From the IMG/VR virus record IMGVR_UViG_3300020465_000009, positions 1 through 64,000 of that record: 64,000 nt of DNA. One strand, written 5' to 3'. The DNA is from a virus. The notes under the pieces are model-generated. The model was not told where the DNA came from and searched no databases. It saw only the letters and a list, made by a program, of their open reading frames with translations. The translations under genes were made by a program, and so were the position numbers. Of this stretch, positions 38,201 to 44,871 are shown piece after piece; position 1 is the first letter of the stretch; every line of letters begins with the position of its first letter.

Positions 38201-39117
38201 CATTTAACAATGCACTTGGTATGAAATTAAGAAGAGAAGTGCTTGAAGGAAAATCAAATGGAATATTTAAATTAAGATTTGAACCTCTTAATTCCAGTTA
38301 TGCATTTGCTTGGTTAAATGGAGTTCAATTAAATGCAGGAAAAGATTACTTGATAGAAGGAAACACTTTAACTGTGTATGGCAAAACAATAGTGTCATCT
38401 GACAGATTAGATGTTATGTATTTTGCATTAGAATCAGCAACAGGTTCAACAGGATTTAGAATATTCAAAGATATGCTTAACAGAACATTTTACAAACGTA
38501 TATCTAAGAAAAATACTACAACATTGAAAACAAGATTACATATGGAAGACAAAGACTTTAAGGTTGAAGATGAAGGAGCAGTGCCAGAACCTGATATTGC
38601 TTCTAATACACCTGGTGTGGTCTTCATAGACAAAGAAAGAATTGAATACTTTATTAAATCAGGGAACAAAATATCTCAAATTAGAAGAGGTACCCTTGGA
38701 ACAGGAATTAAGGACCATAGTTCAGGCGCAGAAGTGGTAGACGCATCTGGAACACAAACTATACCTTATGCTGATACTGTGTATACTGACACTTATACTG
38801 GTGACGGTAGCACAACAGCATTTACCACAACACAAACCATAACCTCCGCTAGTCAATTAGACATATTCATTGGTGGCCAACGATTGTTGTTGACTAGCGA
38901 GGACGGTTCAACCGTTAATTACACTGCATCTGGAACAACTGTTACTTTAACAGGCACAGCACCAGCATCAGGAGTACAAGTTAAAATATTACACAAGAAA
39001 GGACAGGTTTGGTACACTGCTTTAGATGGTAATCCAGCAGATGGCAAAGGATTACAAGCATCTACTACGCAACAGGCTAAATTCATAGCAGGAGAGCCAA
39101 CAAATTCACCTGAATAA
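26209..39117 (+). CDS. Giant baseplate/tail structural protein (gp7 position), 4302 residues
   Basis: A single uninterrupted frame of 12.9 kb starting one base inside the gp6 stop. Position after gp6 corresponds to T4 gp7 (1032 residues) and to the very large structural proteins of marine T4-like phages. Visible modules: residues ~205-290 a cupredoxin-like domain (GHSF near 221, C-G-N-H-S-A-M near 275). About 1660-1700 and 3425-3465 hold two W...Y..GD.V.Y.....Y.A carbohydrate-binding-like motifs. Residues ~2100-2560 hold seven FG-GAP-type repeats, probably a beta-propeller. Two GGSGY...PTV.I.GG motifs lie near 3240 and 3360. About 3530-4290 hold repeated GDGST...F.V..DG.....Y modules typical of fibres. 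Receptor or envelope contact is inferred. Confidence 0.8.
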   Translation: MADNPLNSRANQEVVSLDNGKTTFRRSIAHLPVVFQTDSNHRFLSSTIDPLIQKGALERLDGFIGKQDANTRVTSDTYISATSRDRMAYQLEPTVTYTNKDTTSINPEDQVLFSGTYDDYINQLKYLGGKVDNHDRLHDSNVYSWNPSVDLDKLINYREYYWLPIGPNSILIDDVGPNAVTEINVTAVKGAFKFSTTGDSENPNIKLYKGNTYKFNVDAKGHSFKIMTEPYKEGIAEDGSTSVIYSTGVTNQGADNGTVTFTVPTTAPDVLYYQCGNHSAMNGIFNVAKVETNSKIDVAKEILGAKRHQLRTLEISNGMRIKFGNNVTDATGYANREFYVEGVGESITLTPVEDLITPESYATTSTIPFDRYIFDSKPYSKAFYLPEKLDYITIKRDSPDRNAWSRYNRWFHRSVIEKSAEVNGYTPNLDETKRAKRPIIEFDSGIELFNHGKIAKKSVTLFDTTTLDAFSTVSNSAGYIVDGVALADGMRVVFAKDTDPIVKNKIYKVNFVLASDSTKVINLTEESDAVASRGESVFVEFGEDNQGKTFYFDHDADSALTWQDSQEKTKLNQSPLFNLYDNNHVLINDAQTYPSSSFTGSKIFSFQTSDSATEDTVLGMKIKYNTINNVGDIVFDSDHTDGTFTYRNGNSTETKNLAETHLHYNKSLTSHDSVGAWTKRPTGAKQRVIRTYFVDATEKKLFPIDFYKNSVDLTDLEVSVLVNGSRKNLDTDYKIVDGTTFKYIQFTKDQTVGDRIVIKCYSKAAKVSDKGIYEVPENLEFNGLNEKTGSFTYGQIVRHTQDLFDKATYVTGVFPGASTLRDYPEAYNAGGTIIQHEGSLVPAVFNLIDKEANLINAMNYCAIEYEKFYNSFLTYTMDSPYEGVAADRVDEILGAINQDRTASFPFFYDDMIGHGEAKTLRTFTVADANDTDYAIDSQFSSTTLSNRAVYVYVNDVQLVLDHDYTFSTTDDTISISKTLAVGDIIKIYDYSNTTGSFIPPTPSKLGIYPKTKPEKLTDDTYITNTDVIVKHDGSRIKAYGDYRDDLILELEKRIYNNIKVSYDAEKLDPNSIIPSIFQTTEYTLDEVNDVIGKDFFTWAGRNNIRYITNDTYREPEPFTYNYASSLGKIDGKFLQGHWRAIYKYVYDTDRPHTHPWEMMGHAEKPSDWESTYGSAPYTAGNSILWDAVAGMSGRYGKSEIKSYLPVDDQGNLKNPIQIGLVKDLDLFMRQRNWKFGDHSPAETAWRRSSAYPFSIVKMMAVLKPAKFFSIFLDNSRLKTNVSNNLIDNDTGIRQTLSGAKYHLETITNTATGVVTRYQTAGYQPWIVNYLIHQGLDPKTFYYDKMKNLKVQLGYKLGGFTDKENIKVMLDSISPGSSAGSKFIPDENYKVLFRTSNPVNTYQYSGVLIEKNTELSEDGSTLVGGYRVIGYSAENPYFTFYQPIRGGITGKVEVGGARAEKFASFLQDAQVIPYGHVFMEIQDVVDFLFGYGKYLEEQGFTFDKFSKEIGEVQNFDTSVKEFLYWTTQNWSHGSAITLSPGAENLMLTTKNSVVGKLRGLSGNYSVLDAGGKKFDPRDISVKKLGNIFDMSSIGKEGIFNAEMLSVQKEHLILFDNKTVFSDILYDPKTGFRQQRLKLIGWKTGEWNGDFSAPGFVYDSAKVNYWTANQDYKIGDTVEYQGKFYVAKVNHTSSSNFETEKFIYKTEKPAPQLLPNFEYKISQFKDFYNLETNNFDETQQTLAQKLIGYQSRDYLENLFANDISQYKFYQGYIREKGTKNAIDKLLKAQYQNQDISIDLYPEWMIRTGDIGNSDAKKSVQVEFTASENCGTIQSIELLDNTVDSPQYARSKVSYLDTLYDKPIDYTPSSTFSQLDYSGVGIDRETQQLLPTAGYPQVTQVQHSAFHIKDLKNLDVNNVSGAELIWVASKHNHDWDVFRITEADFRIKNITPMNEATQLKIQFTEAHSLQQASNTTTADYFAVSNSKSNDLNAVHQVKSVESKDTIIIDYAGNTNFIPTVADGSTADTFGNVYKFISVRLSSMDAVNDKLSFLEYKPEDTVINRVGDKVFADADSEGLWKVYEKVNAYTSQVTKSPDVIDNQDYGYNIVARNDGRTVVVAAPTKGQGTLHFLFRAQSGSTFSSSTNDALGTVVNEGAGSSFSVQNSATMTDNNDNTSKLGYSLSMSTDENFVVAGAPYTNTVDSDGSTRQIDSGLIKVYVWDTATFKYSLLNTINPPTDGSTSNENLNFGWSHKISEPGDSVRSTPTKYLFVSAPGHLTDTGRVYVYKWGVGADGSTYDTWTQTSVIEAPDGGSNQRFGHIVQANDNGDIIAISSKSPGTAGKVEIFVRQGHTNDGSTSDTFNLVQTLTGISADGSSLNTAFGESMTMSKDGKTLAIGSPGYDDSVDADAGAVHIYKWNADGSTNTYTLDQTVISPEKKSNQKFGTSLDINDSATRIIVGAAGVSSDKELRLDSGSTSFDLQATTIIDQNVGSGGAYTLTKYNTKFVIDERLITSSVSSDDDFGRGVCVIDQSVFVGAPEDDGNISTDGSTLASNDGTLTIYDCNELNTYAWKAITSETPLIDKDRIGEAFVFNKDSNSITDYLNYYDPVKGRLLGVAEREISFKTSLDPARYNYGTSDTSKIAWGEDHLGEVWWDLSKVKWLWYEQHTQEYKANNWGKLFPGAEIHCYEWVESIYPPSEYLIQSRSTDGVAAGITGIPYKTDDSAVTIKQKYDSRKDGFVNYYYFWVRNKSSLPTKSVVKRRIPVTTLELTISNPSTSGIPYFGVTDKNKVLVFNCENLVVPGSSVFNFDFRNINFDGDSYSVWKLIREDDKNFSVNSTIETKWWDSLCGVNTAGDKVPDPDLRENLKYGNRQRPRQSWYRDRFSALKQIIDYANTVLKENEFAGSFDLTNLNSEDPEPTLASGQYDTSVDTYADLTYINTADISGDANYLVKSDETVQGLWSVYKWSQAGKIFTRTDTQTYKTSRYWSYADWYASGFDANTIIEKQINYQYELDSTDAKIDAIVKVLQADTGGWKLFKKTSSGWTNVGTENGTIQLSTKLYDYTQDDTGFAGEDRFDDNTFDQEPTTETRKILEALKNDLFTGEFAIYYNKLFFIGLRTVLSEQTYVDWMFKTSFVNAKNSIRQLDQRKNYEVGTDAWVESYIKEVKPFATKLREYKIGYNKQEDMDGIFTDFDNPPFYDPLNAKIRNVDLNVDTAKLSLYPWKMYNDSYKKYVKSITVTSGGSGYTHVPTVTIIGGTTGARGPFQLLGTSSSGSTSGTYGYFYPLFTSEQNAEIWDSQNGGSGVAHSHTFDEYPGVTFYMPNSSMNHGKTQASLLYKTYETDVSQAKATAKIVNGKVTSITVTDIGGNYTSTPTVIISGGTATGVNPSDQAKAYAYLENDLVRDFNTTIKFDRVLSTSRVKDWTALASYVYGDLIRYNNELYRATSAFTATSDFDENEDKVQRIYGDETGLTASDRTKGFYTPGDGMPGNELNQLMDGVDYGGTMVTGLLFNEGKGWNNFSWDTVGWDRFNTSNIQTFYADGSTATYTFKTAPASSKAYQVYVSENDSTKRRLSDVFRGDGSTTAFTLSTVPNEGAMIEFIPFDEDGVTTPTDDRTLDNVISGGLFRTALGTAPSDIILEGDEFVSPETSYAPEEAVPGQIFDTVDIKVYTAPESGVPFISDTSSIGDGNTKVFKLGDYPGTLASVTVSVDGVIKRLTTDYTVNVKTKKIIFGTAPANNSVIGIKTFAISGENYRVLDTIVGDGSTATYTTSTRGEFNLDSTSSEMFVTIDGVPTVAFTSSTTANTITITFSSAPAVNSLIQIAGFNKSTTSSRSYASIRREVITYDGSTNVIGLTYPPGAIGPYSGLTMLEIAGKMLRGPDNSYYMGDGSTYTYGVSSSVGEDSTVDPAKTITSASQVQVFVNGVEKNLNTHYTVDISNQNVNFVTGSVPTATDVIAISTLVDNHYTASGTDITLNTTQLGTDGFTVTSGTTIVATTFNNALGMKLRREVLEGKSNGIFKLRFEPLNSSYAFAWLNGVQLNAGKDYLIEGNTLTVYGKTIVSSDRLDVMYFALESATGSTGFRIFKDMLNRTFYKRISKKNTTTLKTRLHMEDKDFKVEDEGAVPEPDIASNTPGVVFIDKERIEYFIKSGNKISQIRRGTLGTGIKDHSSGAEVVDASGTQTIPYADTVYTDTYTGDGSTTAFTTTQTITSASQLDIFIGGQRLLLTSEDGSTVNYTASGTTVTLTGTAPASGVQVKILHKKGQVWYTALDGNPADGKGLQASTTQQAKFIAGEPTNSPE

Positions 39118-39127
39118 ATACACTAGG

Positions 39128-39853
39128 ATGACTGAAGAAACTAAACAAACAGAACATAAAGAAGAGAACAAGAAGCCACAAGATCATAACGGAGTTATGA
39201 TGACTGGACATATTAAAATATGGGATCCAGAATCAGGTGAAGTAATTGTGGACAAAAGAAATGCTATACATTATGAAAATATGTCACAAGCATTGGCAAA
39301 TTCATTAGCAAATAAAACAACAGGTTTCGTACACGAAATGGCGTTGGGTAATGGTGGTACATCCGTCGATCCAACAGGAATTATAACTTACCTTACGCCA
39401 AATTCAACAGGATCAAATGCCACTCTTTACAATCAAACTTATTACAAAGTCATAGATGACAATTCATCTACAAACAAAGACACTTCAAAAAACAAAATGG
39501 AAGTGAGACACACAGCAGGAAACAAATACACAGACATAGTAGTTACTTGCACACTTGATTATGGAGAGCCAACAGGACAATCAGCATTTGATAATACAAC
39601 TAATTTCAATGGAGATTATGTGTTTGATGAACTAGGATTAAAAAGTTGGGAAGGAACAGAGAACGGGTCAACAAATAAATTACTGACACACGTTATTTTT
39701 CACCCTGTACAAAAATCATTGAACAGATTAATCCAAATTGATTATACTTTAAGAATACAAAGTTTAACAACATTTACTGAAACAAGTGACACTGCTGTTA
39801 CTACATCAAATACTGTGAGTGGTACAACATCAGGAAGTAACACTGGATATTAA
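39128..39853 (+). CDS. Structural protein following the giant baseplate gene (gp8 position)
   Basis: 241 residues. After a charged Glu/Lys N-terminus comes a conserved block MMTGHIKIWDPESGEVIVDK, RNAIHYENMSQALANSLANK, VHEMALGNGG, found in structural proteins of marine T4-like phages. FNGDYVFDELGLKSWEG and LTHVIFHPVQKSLNRLIQID follow later. The last ~25 residues are Thr/Ser/Gly low complexity ending SNTGY, like the gp6 tail. It sits where T4 has gp8, but identity with gp8 cannot be shown by eye. AATAAATA overlaps the stop of the previous gene 15 bases before this ATG. Confidence 0.65.
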   Translation: MTEETKQTEHKEENKKPQDHNGVMMTGHIKIWDPESGEVIVDKRNAIHYENMSQALANSLANKTTGFVHEMALGNGGTSVDPTGIITYLTPNSTGSNATLYNQTYYKVIDDNSSTNKDTSKNKMEVRHTAGNKYTDIVVTCTLDYGEPTGQSAFDNTTNFNGDYVFDELGLKSWEGTENGSTNKLLTHVIFHPVQKSLNRLIQIDYTLRIQSLTTFTETSDTAVTTSNTVSGTTSGSNTGY

Positions 39854-39856
39854 TAA

Positions 39857-41365
39857 ATGGCATATACAGTAAACAAAACAAACAGTTCGGCATCACCAAA
39901 CCAATACACGGTGCAAGATAATGCAGTTAATGATCAAACAGATCTAAGTCTTATCGGTAAAGGTTATGCAGGATATGGCGAATTGATTGCTGAAAACTTT
40001 TTGCATCTATTAGAAAATTTTGCAAACACTAGTCAACCGACAAAACCTTTGTTAGGACAGATGTGGTATGACAGCACAGCAGGTAGAATAAAAGTATACA
40101 CTGGATCATCTTTTGTTCCGGTAGGCGGAACAGTCCCATATCAGTCTTCTGCACCAGGAACATTGGTTCAAGGGGACCTTTGGATAGACAGCGATACAGG
40201 ACAACTTTATTTTTACAACGGATCAACAAGTATACTTGTTGGACCACCTTCATCGACAGGTACAACAAATGGTTTTGTTTACGATTCAATTTTAGATAGC
40301 ACGGACACATCACAAAATATTACTAAATGGTATAATAACGGAAATTTAATTGCTACAATCAGTGCAACAAGTTTTACACCAAAATCTGCTTTAGCAGGAT
40401 TCACAACTGTTTCAAAAGGAATAACTTTATCAACAGACATCACTGACAACAAATATAACGGAACTGCAACAGACTCAGATAAACTTGGTGGAGTAGCGGC
40501 GGCAAACTTTTTAAGATCCGACGCAAATGATACTACATCTGGAACACTAGGAGTAGTTACAGATTCAGGTATGACTGTGGGTACTGACAGTGATTTATCT
40601 ATCACAGTTGACGGCACAGGTGTTGTATTTGCAAACACAGTGCAGAATACAAACATGAGTTTCAAAACAAATGCTGGCGGTACAGTCACAACAATGGTGA
40701 CATTAGACGGTACAAATTCAAGAGTTGGCATATTAACAGCATCTCCAACAGAGGCTTTAGAAGTAAACGGCACAGTGAAGGCTACTACATTTAACGGAAA
40801 CCTAACAGGAACAGTATCAGGTGACGTATCTGGAAATGTTACTAGCACAGGTGCAAACTCAATGACAACATTAACAATGGGCGGAACACTTACTACAAAA
40901 AATATTTTGCCAGATGCAACAACAAGTTATGACATAGGTTCGACTGCTAAAAAATACAATACTGTATATGCAAAAGCAACATCGGCTGAATACGCCGACT
41001 TGGCTGAAAAATATGAATCCGATTCAGAATATGAAGTAGGCACAGTTATGATATTTGGTGGAGAAAAAGAAATTACACAATCAACAATCTCAAATGACAC
41101 TAGAGTTTGTGGAGTAATAAGTGAAGATCCTGCTTACTTAATGAATAGCGGATCTGAGGGTCAAGCAGTAGCACTTGTAGGAAAAGTTAAATGTAAAGTA
41201 CATGGTGTTGTTGCAAAAGGTGACCTTTTGACTACTTGCGGAACACATCCAGGCTGTGCCCAAAAGGCAATAAGTCCGGTATTAGGTTCAATAGTAGGAA
41301 AAGCAATGGAAAGCAAAGATGATGCTGGAGAAAGTGTCATTTTAATAAGTGTTGGAAGGTTATAA
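39857..41365 (+). CDS. Tail fibre-like protein, paralog A
   Basis: 502 residues. The N-terminal ~130 residues (LSLIGKGYAGYGELIAENFL, LLGQMWYDSTAGRIKVYTGS, GDLWIDSDTGQLYFYNGS) are shared with the proteins at 41376-42773 and 46081-47733 and probably form the attachment domain. The middle is beta-rich with collagen-like spacing (NGNLTGTVSGDVSGNVTSTG). The end, SAEYADLAEKYESDSEYEVG then TVMIFGG, VCGVISEDPAYLMNSG, GKVKCKVHGVVAKGDLLTT, resembles the C-terminal domain often labelled peptidase G2/intramolecular chaperone in phage fibres. It contains several cysteines. A host-recognition role is inferred. Confidence 0.75.
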   Translation: MAYTVNKTNSSASPNQYTVQDNAVNDQTDLSLIGKGYAGYGELIAENFLHLLENFANTSQPTKPLLGQMWYDSTAGRIKVYTGSSFVPVGGTVPYQSSAPGTLVQGDLWIDSDTGQLYFYNGSTSILVGPPSSTGTTNGFVYDSILDSTDTSQNITKWYNNGNLIATISATSFTPKSALAGFTTVSKGITLSTDITDNKYNGTATDSDKLGGVAAANFLRSDANDTTSGTLGVVTDSGMTVGTDSDLSITVDGTGVVFANTVQNTNMSFKTNAGGTVTTMVTLDGTNSRVGILTASPTEALEVNGTVKATTFNGNLTGTVSGDVSGNVTSTGANSMTTLTMGGTLTTKNILPDATTSYDIGSTAKKYNTVYAKATSAEYADLAEKYESDSEYEVGTVMIFGGEKEITQSTISNDTRVCGVISEDPAYLMNSGSEGQAVALVGKVKCKVHGVVAKGDLLTTCGTHPGCAQKAISPVLGSIVGKAMESKDDAGESVILISVGRL

Positions 41366-41368
41366 ATA
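41361..41368 (+). promoter_or_regulatory. Late-promoter octamer overlapping a stop codon
   Basis: Exact TATAAATA containing the TAA stop of paralog A, 15 bases before the ATG of paralog B. Initiation at the usual distance would leave a leader of only about two bases, so activity for this gene is uncertain. Confidence 0.4.
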
Positions 41369-41375
41369 CTAGCAA

Positions 41376-42773
41376 ATGGCGTACATAATTAACAAAACAG
41401 ACGGGTCAGCAGTAACTACAATTACAGACGGTACTATTGATAACACTACATCTTTAACACTGTTTGGAAAAAGTTATTCTGGGTTTGGTGAATTACTAAA
41501 CGAAAACCTTGTAAAATTATTAGAGAATTCAGCAGGTACATCTGCACCAGCGGCACCTTTGACAGGTGAATTATATTTCGACACATCAACAGCACAATTA
41601 AAAGTTTATGACGGTGCTAATTTCAAACCAACTGGGGGTGCAAAATCACAATCATCACAACCAACTTCTGCCAGTGCAGGAGACCTTTGGATGGATTCAG
41701 ATGATGACCAATTATATGTTTACACAGGATCAGCATGGCAACTTGTTGGACCTCAATTTACAAAAGGACAAGGTTTATCTGGTTGGCAAGTAGAAACTAT
41801 ACAGGACAACGGTGGTGTCAACAAAACTGTTGCGTCAATGTATGTGGGAACTACAAGGGTAGCAATACTATCTAAAGAAACTTTCACACCGGGATCAGCA
41901 CAGTCTGGTTTCGCTTCAATTAAATCAGGTATAACATTAAATTCAACATTAGGGGCAGTATTTGAAGGATCAACTGCTTCGGCGGCGGCGATAGATGTAT
42001 CAGGAACAACGAATACAAGTGCATCAGTTATTGCAGGTGGTAACTTTTTAAGATCAGACGCGGCAGACACTACAACAGGACAACTGACAGTTGACGTAGA
42101 TGCAGGTGTTAGAATAGGTGATCAACAAGAACTTGTTATTTCGGTATCAAGTAATGATGTCACAGTAGCACAAACAAAACAAGACAAAGATTTAAAATTT
42201 ACAGTTAATGATGGCGGATCAACTAAAACTCCAATACAATTAGTAGGAGCAACAGGCGGAATAAGCCTTACAGGTGACGTAACAATTACAGGAAACTTAA
42301 ATGTTTCAGGAGAATATGAAAACACTTCAGGTGAAATCAACCTATTAAATGACCAATTCTTAAAATTAGGAAATGGTTCACCAAACAATGATGGTGGTAT
42401 TATAGTAGAAACAAGTGATACAGATGACGCAAGACTATTTTGGGACGAGTCAGCGAGTCAATGGGTAGCAGGTTTTGGTGCATCATATTCACAAATTATA
42501 AGAGATACAGATGCAGTTACAGATGGTAACGCAAATAAAGAAAAAGTTTTAAAAACAACAGCGGCTGGATTACTTACAATCACAAACATTAATTTGGCGG
42601 CAGTAGGTTCAGCAATAACAACTTCAGATACTTCAAGTGTTGCAGTACCGACAGTAGGTCAAGTTGCGACATATGGAAACCTATGGGGCGGATCAGCGAA
42701 GTATGTAAACACTTCTGCTCCTACTTCAGGTGACGGTAACAACGGAGACTTCTGGTTCGTAAGGGAGGCATAA
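41376..42773 (+). CDS. Tail fibre-like protein, paralog B
   Basis: 465 residues. The N-terminal domain is paralogous to those at 39857 and 46081 (LTLFGKSYSGFGELLNENLV, LTGELYFDTSTAQLKVYDGA, GDLWMDSDDDQLYVYTGSAW). The middle has VDVDAGVRIGDQQELVISVS and a beta-prism-like stretch VTITGNLNVSGEYENTSGEI. It ends TSAPTSGDGNNGDFWFVREA, lacking the cysteine-containing C-terminal domain of the other two copies. It is followed after six bases by the glycine-rich Hint protein. It is probably an adaptor or fibre segment; the divergent C-terminus suggests a different binding tip. Confidence 0.75.
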   Translation: MAYIINKTDGSAVTTITDGTIDNTTSLTLFGKSYSGFGELLNENLVKLLENSAGTSAPAAPLTGELYFDTSTAQLKVYDGANFKPTGGAKSQSSQPTSASAGDLWMDSDDDQLYVYTGSAWQLVGPQFTKGQGLSGWQVETIQDNGGVNKTVASMYVGTTRVAILSKETFTPGSAQSGFASIKSGITLNSTLGAVFEGSTASAAAIDVSGTTNTSASVIAGGNFLRSDAADTTTGQLTVDVDAGVRIGDQQELVISVSSNDVTVAQTKQDKDLKFTVNDGGSTKTPIQLVGATGGISLTGDVTITGNLNVSGEYENTSGEINLLNDQFLKLGNGSPNNDGGIIVETSDTDDARLFWDESASQWVAGFGASYSQIIRDTDAVTDGNANKEKVLKTTAAGLLTITNINLAAVGSAITTSDTSSVAVPTVGQVATYGNLWGGSAKYVNTSAPTSGDGNNGDFWFVREA

Positions 42774-42779
42774 TCCTTT

Positions 42780-44207
42780 ATGGTTGCTTTAGTCAAAACA
42801 TTTAATTACACAGGAACAGTACAAGAAGCAGAAATACTGCCAGGCACTACTTCTATAGACATATATCTATGGGGCGGCGGTGGCGGCGGTGGAGGACCTG
42901 ACGACAATCCAGGAGGTGGAGGCGCTTCGGCAGGTCACGTCAAGCACACAGGTTATACAATAAGTGCTTCAGCAGTTGGTACAACACTCAAAGTTGCAGT
43001 AGGCGGCGCGGGTGCAGGTGGATCATCAGGAGGTGGTGCACCAGGCGGATCCAACGGAAAAGGTTTAACAGGATATTCAGGCGGTGTAGGCGGATCAGCA
43101 GGTCCAAGACCATATTCAGGTGGTGGCGGAGGTGGCGGAGGTGCCACTATCGTCAGCATTGATGGCACAGTTACTCACGTTGCAGGTGGCGGCGGTGGAG
43201 GTGCTGGTGCAGGTAATCACTCTGGATCGGTTCCTGGTATAAATTCAAATTCAGCAACATCAAACTCACCGGCCACACATGGTGAAAATGGTGCATCTCA
43301 CTCTGGAGACGGAGGAGGTGGTGGTGCTGGTGGTGGTGGAGCCGCTGGCGGAAAAGGTGGATCTGGTGGATCTGGAGACAATTCAGGTACTGGAGGATAT
43401 TCAGGTTCGAACTTAACTCAGACAGGCGGAACAACAGGTTCAGGTTCTGGAAGAACACCAGACGGAACAGGCGAAAGTTATTATGCTTCGGGTGTTGGTA
43501 CAGGTGGAAGTCCAGCAGGTACAGGTGGAAACGGATTAGCAGTAATTGTTTTCAATATTGGAGTACAAGCATCAACAAAAGTAAGCGGTGCATGGAAAGA
43601 CATTAACAGCATCTTCACAAAAGTAGGCGGTACATGGAAACAGGTTACAGCAGGTTATTACAAAGTTGGCGGTGCCTGGAAGGCATTATTCAATTCAGGT
43701 ATAAACTTTACATCAACAGCGGCAGGTTTTGGTGACAGTTCAGGGTCATCACCATCGGGTTCAGGTGGATCAGGTGGCGGTGGTTGTTTCATTGCTGGAA
43801 CTCCAGTAACAATGGCAGACGGATCATTCAAAGCAGTTGAACTTGTAGACATAGGTGATGAAGTAGCAGTTGGAGGCAAAGTGTTTGCAACTGGTAAGTT
43901 CTTAATAGACAATCTATACGAATACAAAGGCATACACGTTTCGGGAACGCACATGGTCAAAGAAGATGGTAAATGGACTAGAGTTGAAAACAGCAAACAC
44001 GGTGTATCTCTAGGCGACGATGATGCAATAGTTTATGTGTTTGGAAGTGAAAACAGAAGAATTATAATTAACGGAATAGAGTTCACAGACTACTTTGAAT
44101 TAAGTGAACAACAAGAATTAACCAACCACGGCGAAAAGTTCTTTAGTAATTGGCAAGATCATGATAGACAGATACATGATAAAAATGTTAATATACTAAA
44201 TGCTTGA
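42780..44207 (+). CDS. Glycine-rich fibre/adhesin protein with C-terminal Hint domain
   Basis: 475 residues. Residues ~35-245 are glycine-rich (GGGG runs separated by short strands), like glycine-rich adhesin tips. Residues ~262-302 hold three K-V-[SG]-G-[AT]-W-K repeats. A Ser/Gly linker follows, then from Cys336 a Hint (hedgehog/intein-like) domain: CFIAGTPVTMADGSFKAVEL, VDIGDEVAVGG, a later VSGTHMV block, and ANN... IINGIEFTDYFELS. The catalytic Cys and threonine/histidine block are visible but there is no C-terminal His-Asn-Cys splice junction. Self-cleavage or ligation rather than splicing is therefore expected if it is active. It is in the fibre operon and overlaps the next gene by 8 bases. 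Confidence 0.75.
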   Translation: MVALVKTFNYTGTVQEAEILPGTTSIDIYLWGGGGGGGGPDDNPGGGGASAGHVKHTGYTISASAVGTTLKVAVGGAGAGGSSGGGAPGGSNGKGLTGYSGGVGGSAGPRPYSGGGGGGGGATIVSIDGTVTHVAGGGGGGAGAGNHSGSVPGINSNSATSNSPATHGENGASHSGDGGGGGAGGGGAAGGKGGSGGSGDNSGTGGYSGSNLTQTGGTTGSGSGRTPDGTGESYYASGVGTGGSPAGTGGNGLAVIVFNIGVQASTKVSGAWKDINSIFTKVGGTWKQVTAGYYKVGGAWKALFNSGINFTSTAAGFGDSSGSSPSGSGGSGGGGCFIAGTPVTMADGSFKAVELVDIGDEVAVGGKVFATGKFLIDNLYEYKGIHVSGTHMVKEDGKWTRVENSKHGVSLGDDDAIVYVFGSENRRIIINGIEFTDYFELSEQQELTNHGEKFFSNWQDHDRQIHDKNVNILNA

Positions 44208-44871
44208 TAAATCATTTTACATCGGTAGACAGGGCGAATGCTTTAGGCAACTAGATAAGCATTGGCAAAATATCAAACACGAATTTGACACACAACCAAA
44301 CAAAGTATTTTTAGATCCAGAGGATTTTTCGGACAGTGTACGAGGATTACCAGAGGATTTTGACGATCGCTCAGGAGACTATGTGCATGGTCAATGGCAG
44401 GCATTGGGAATACAGTCCGGAGATCACGAAGGACAAAAGTTTGAAGATTATCCTATACTATATGATATATTAAGAAAATTTCCATACAAAACAAACGTGG
44501 CGATAATGACGGTTGGCCCAGACACAAAAATTGGTAATCATACTGACAACGAAGGTGGTTGGAGATACCAAATGTGTATCGAAGATGGTGGAGGAGATCA
44601 AAGCGGTATGTATGTTATGAATTTGGAAACAAAAAAACAAGAACTATACACTTGGAAATCAGGTGATGCATATGTTTTCCAACCTGGACTACAATTACAC
44701 AATGGATTCAATAACAATCCCGGACACAGAACCACTTTGCTTATTGACTTTTTCAAAGAATCCGAGTACACTAAAGAAGCATTTGAAAAATATTACCAAA
44801 ACTATTCAGAGTGTTTTGAAGGTTTGGAAAATTTAGTGGACGTGTATGAACAAAGAAAACGAAAAAAATAG
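44200..44871 (+). CDS. 2-oxoglutarate/Fe(II) oxygenase, Asp/Asn beta-hydroxylase-like
   Basis: 223 residues. The metal triad is visible: H-x-D in KIGNHTDNEGGWRY near residue 112 and the distal histidine in FQPGLQLHNGFNN near 167. The 2-oxoglutarate-binding arginine in GHRTTLLIDF is near 180. This matches the aspartyl/asparaginyl beta-hydroxylase family. Such enzymes hydroxylate protein side chains; free small-molecule substrates are also possible. It is the first of three small enzymes placed between fibre genes. The C-terminus (VYEQRKRKK) overlaps the dehydrogenase gene by 26 bases. Confidence 0.75.
   Translation: MLDKSFYIGRQGECFRQLDKHWQNIKHEFDTQPNKVFLDPEDFSDSVRGLPEDFDDRSGDYVHGQWQALGIQSGDHEGQKFEDYPILYDILRKFPYKTNVAIMTVGPDTKIGNHTDNEGGWRYQMCIEDGGGDQSGMYVMNLETKKQELYTWKSGDAYVFQPGLQLHNGFNNNPGHRTTLLIDFFKESEYTKEAFEKYYQNYSECFEGLENLVDVYEQRKRKK

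Noticed and set aside
42780-44207. Active intein in the glycine-rich protein
   Set aside because: No C-terminal His-Asn followed by Cys/Ser/Thr extein, so a splicing intein is unlikely; Hint domain kept instead.
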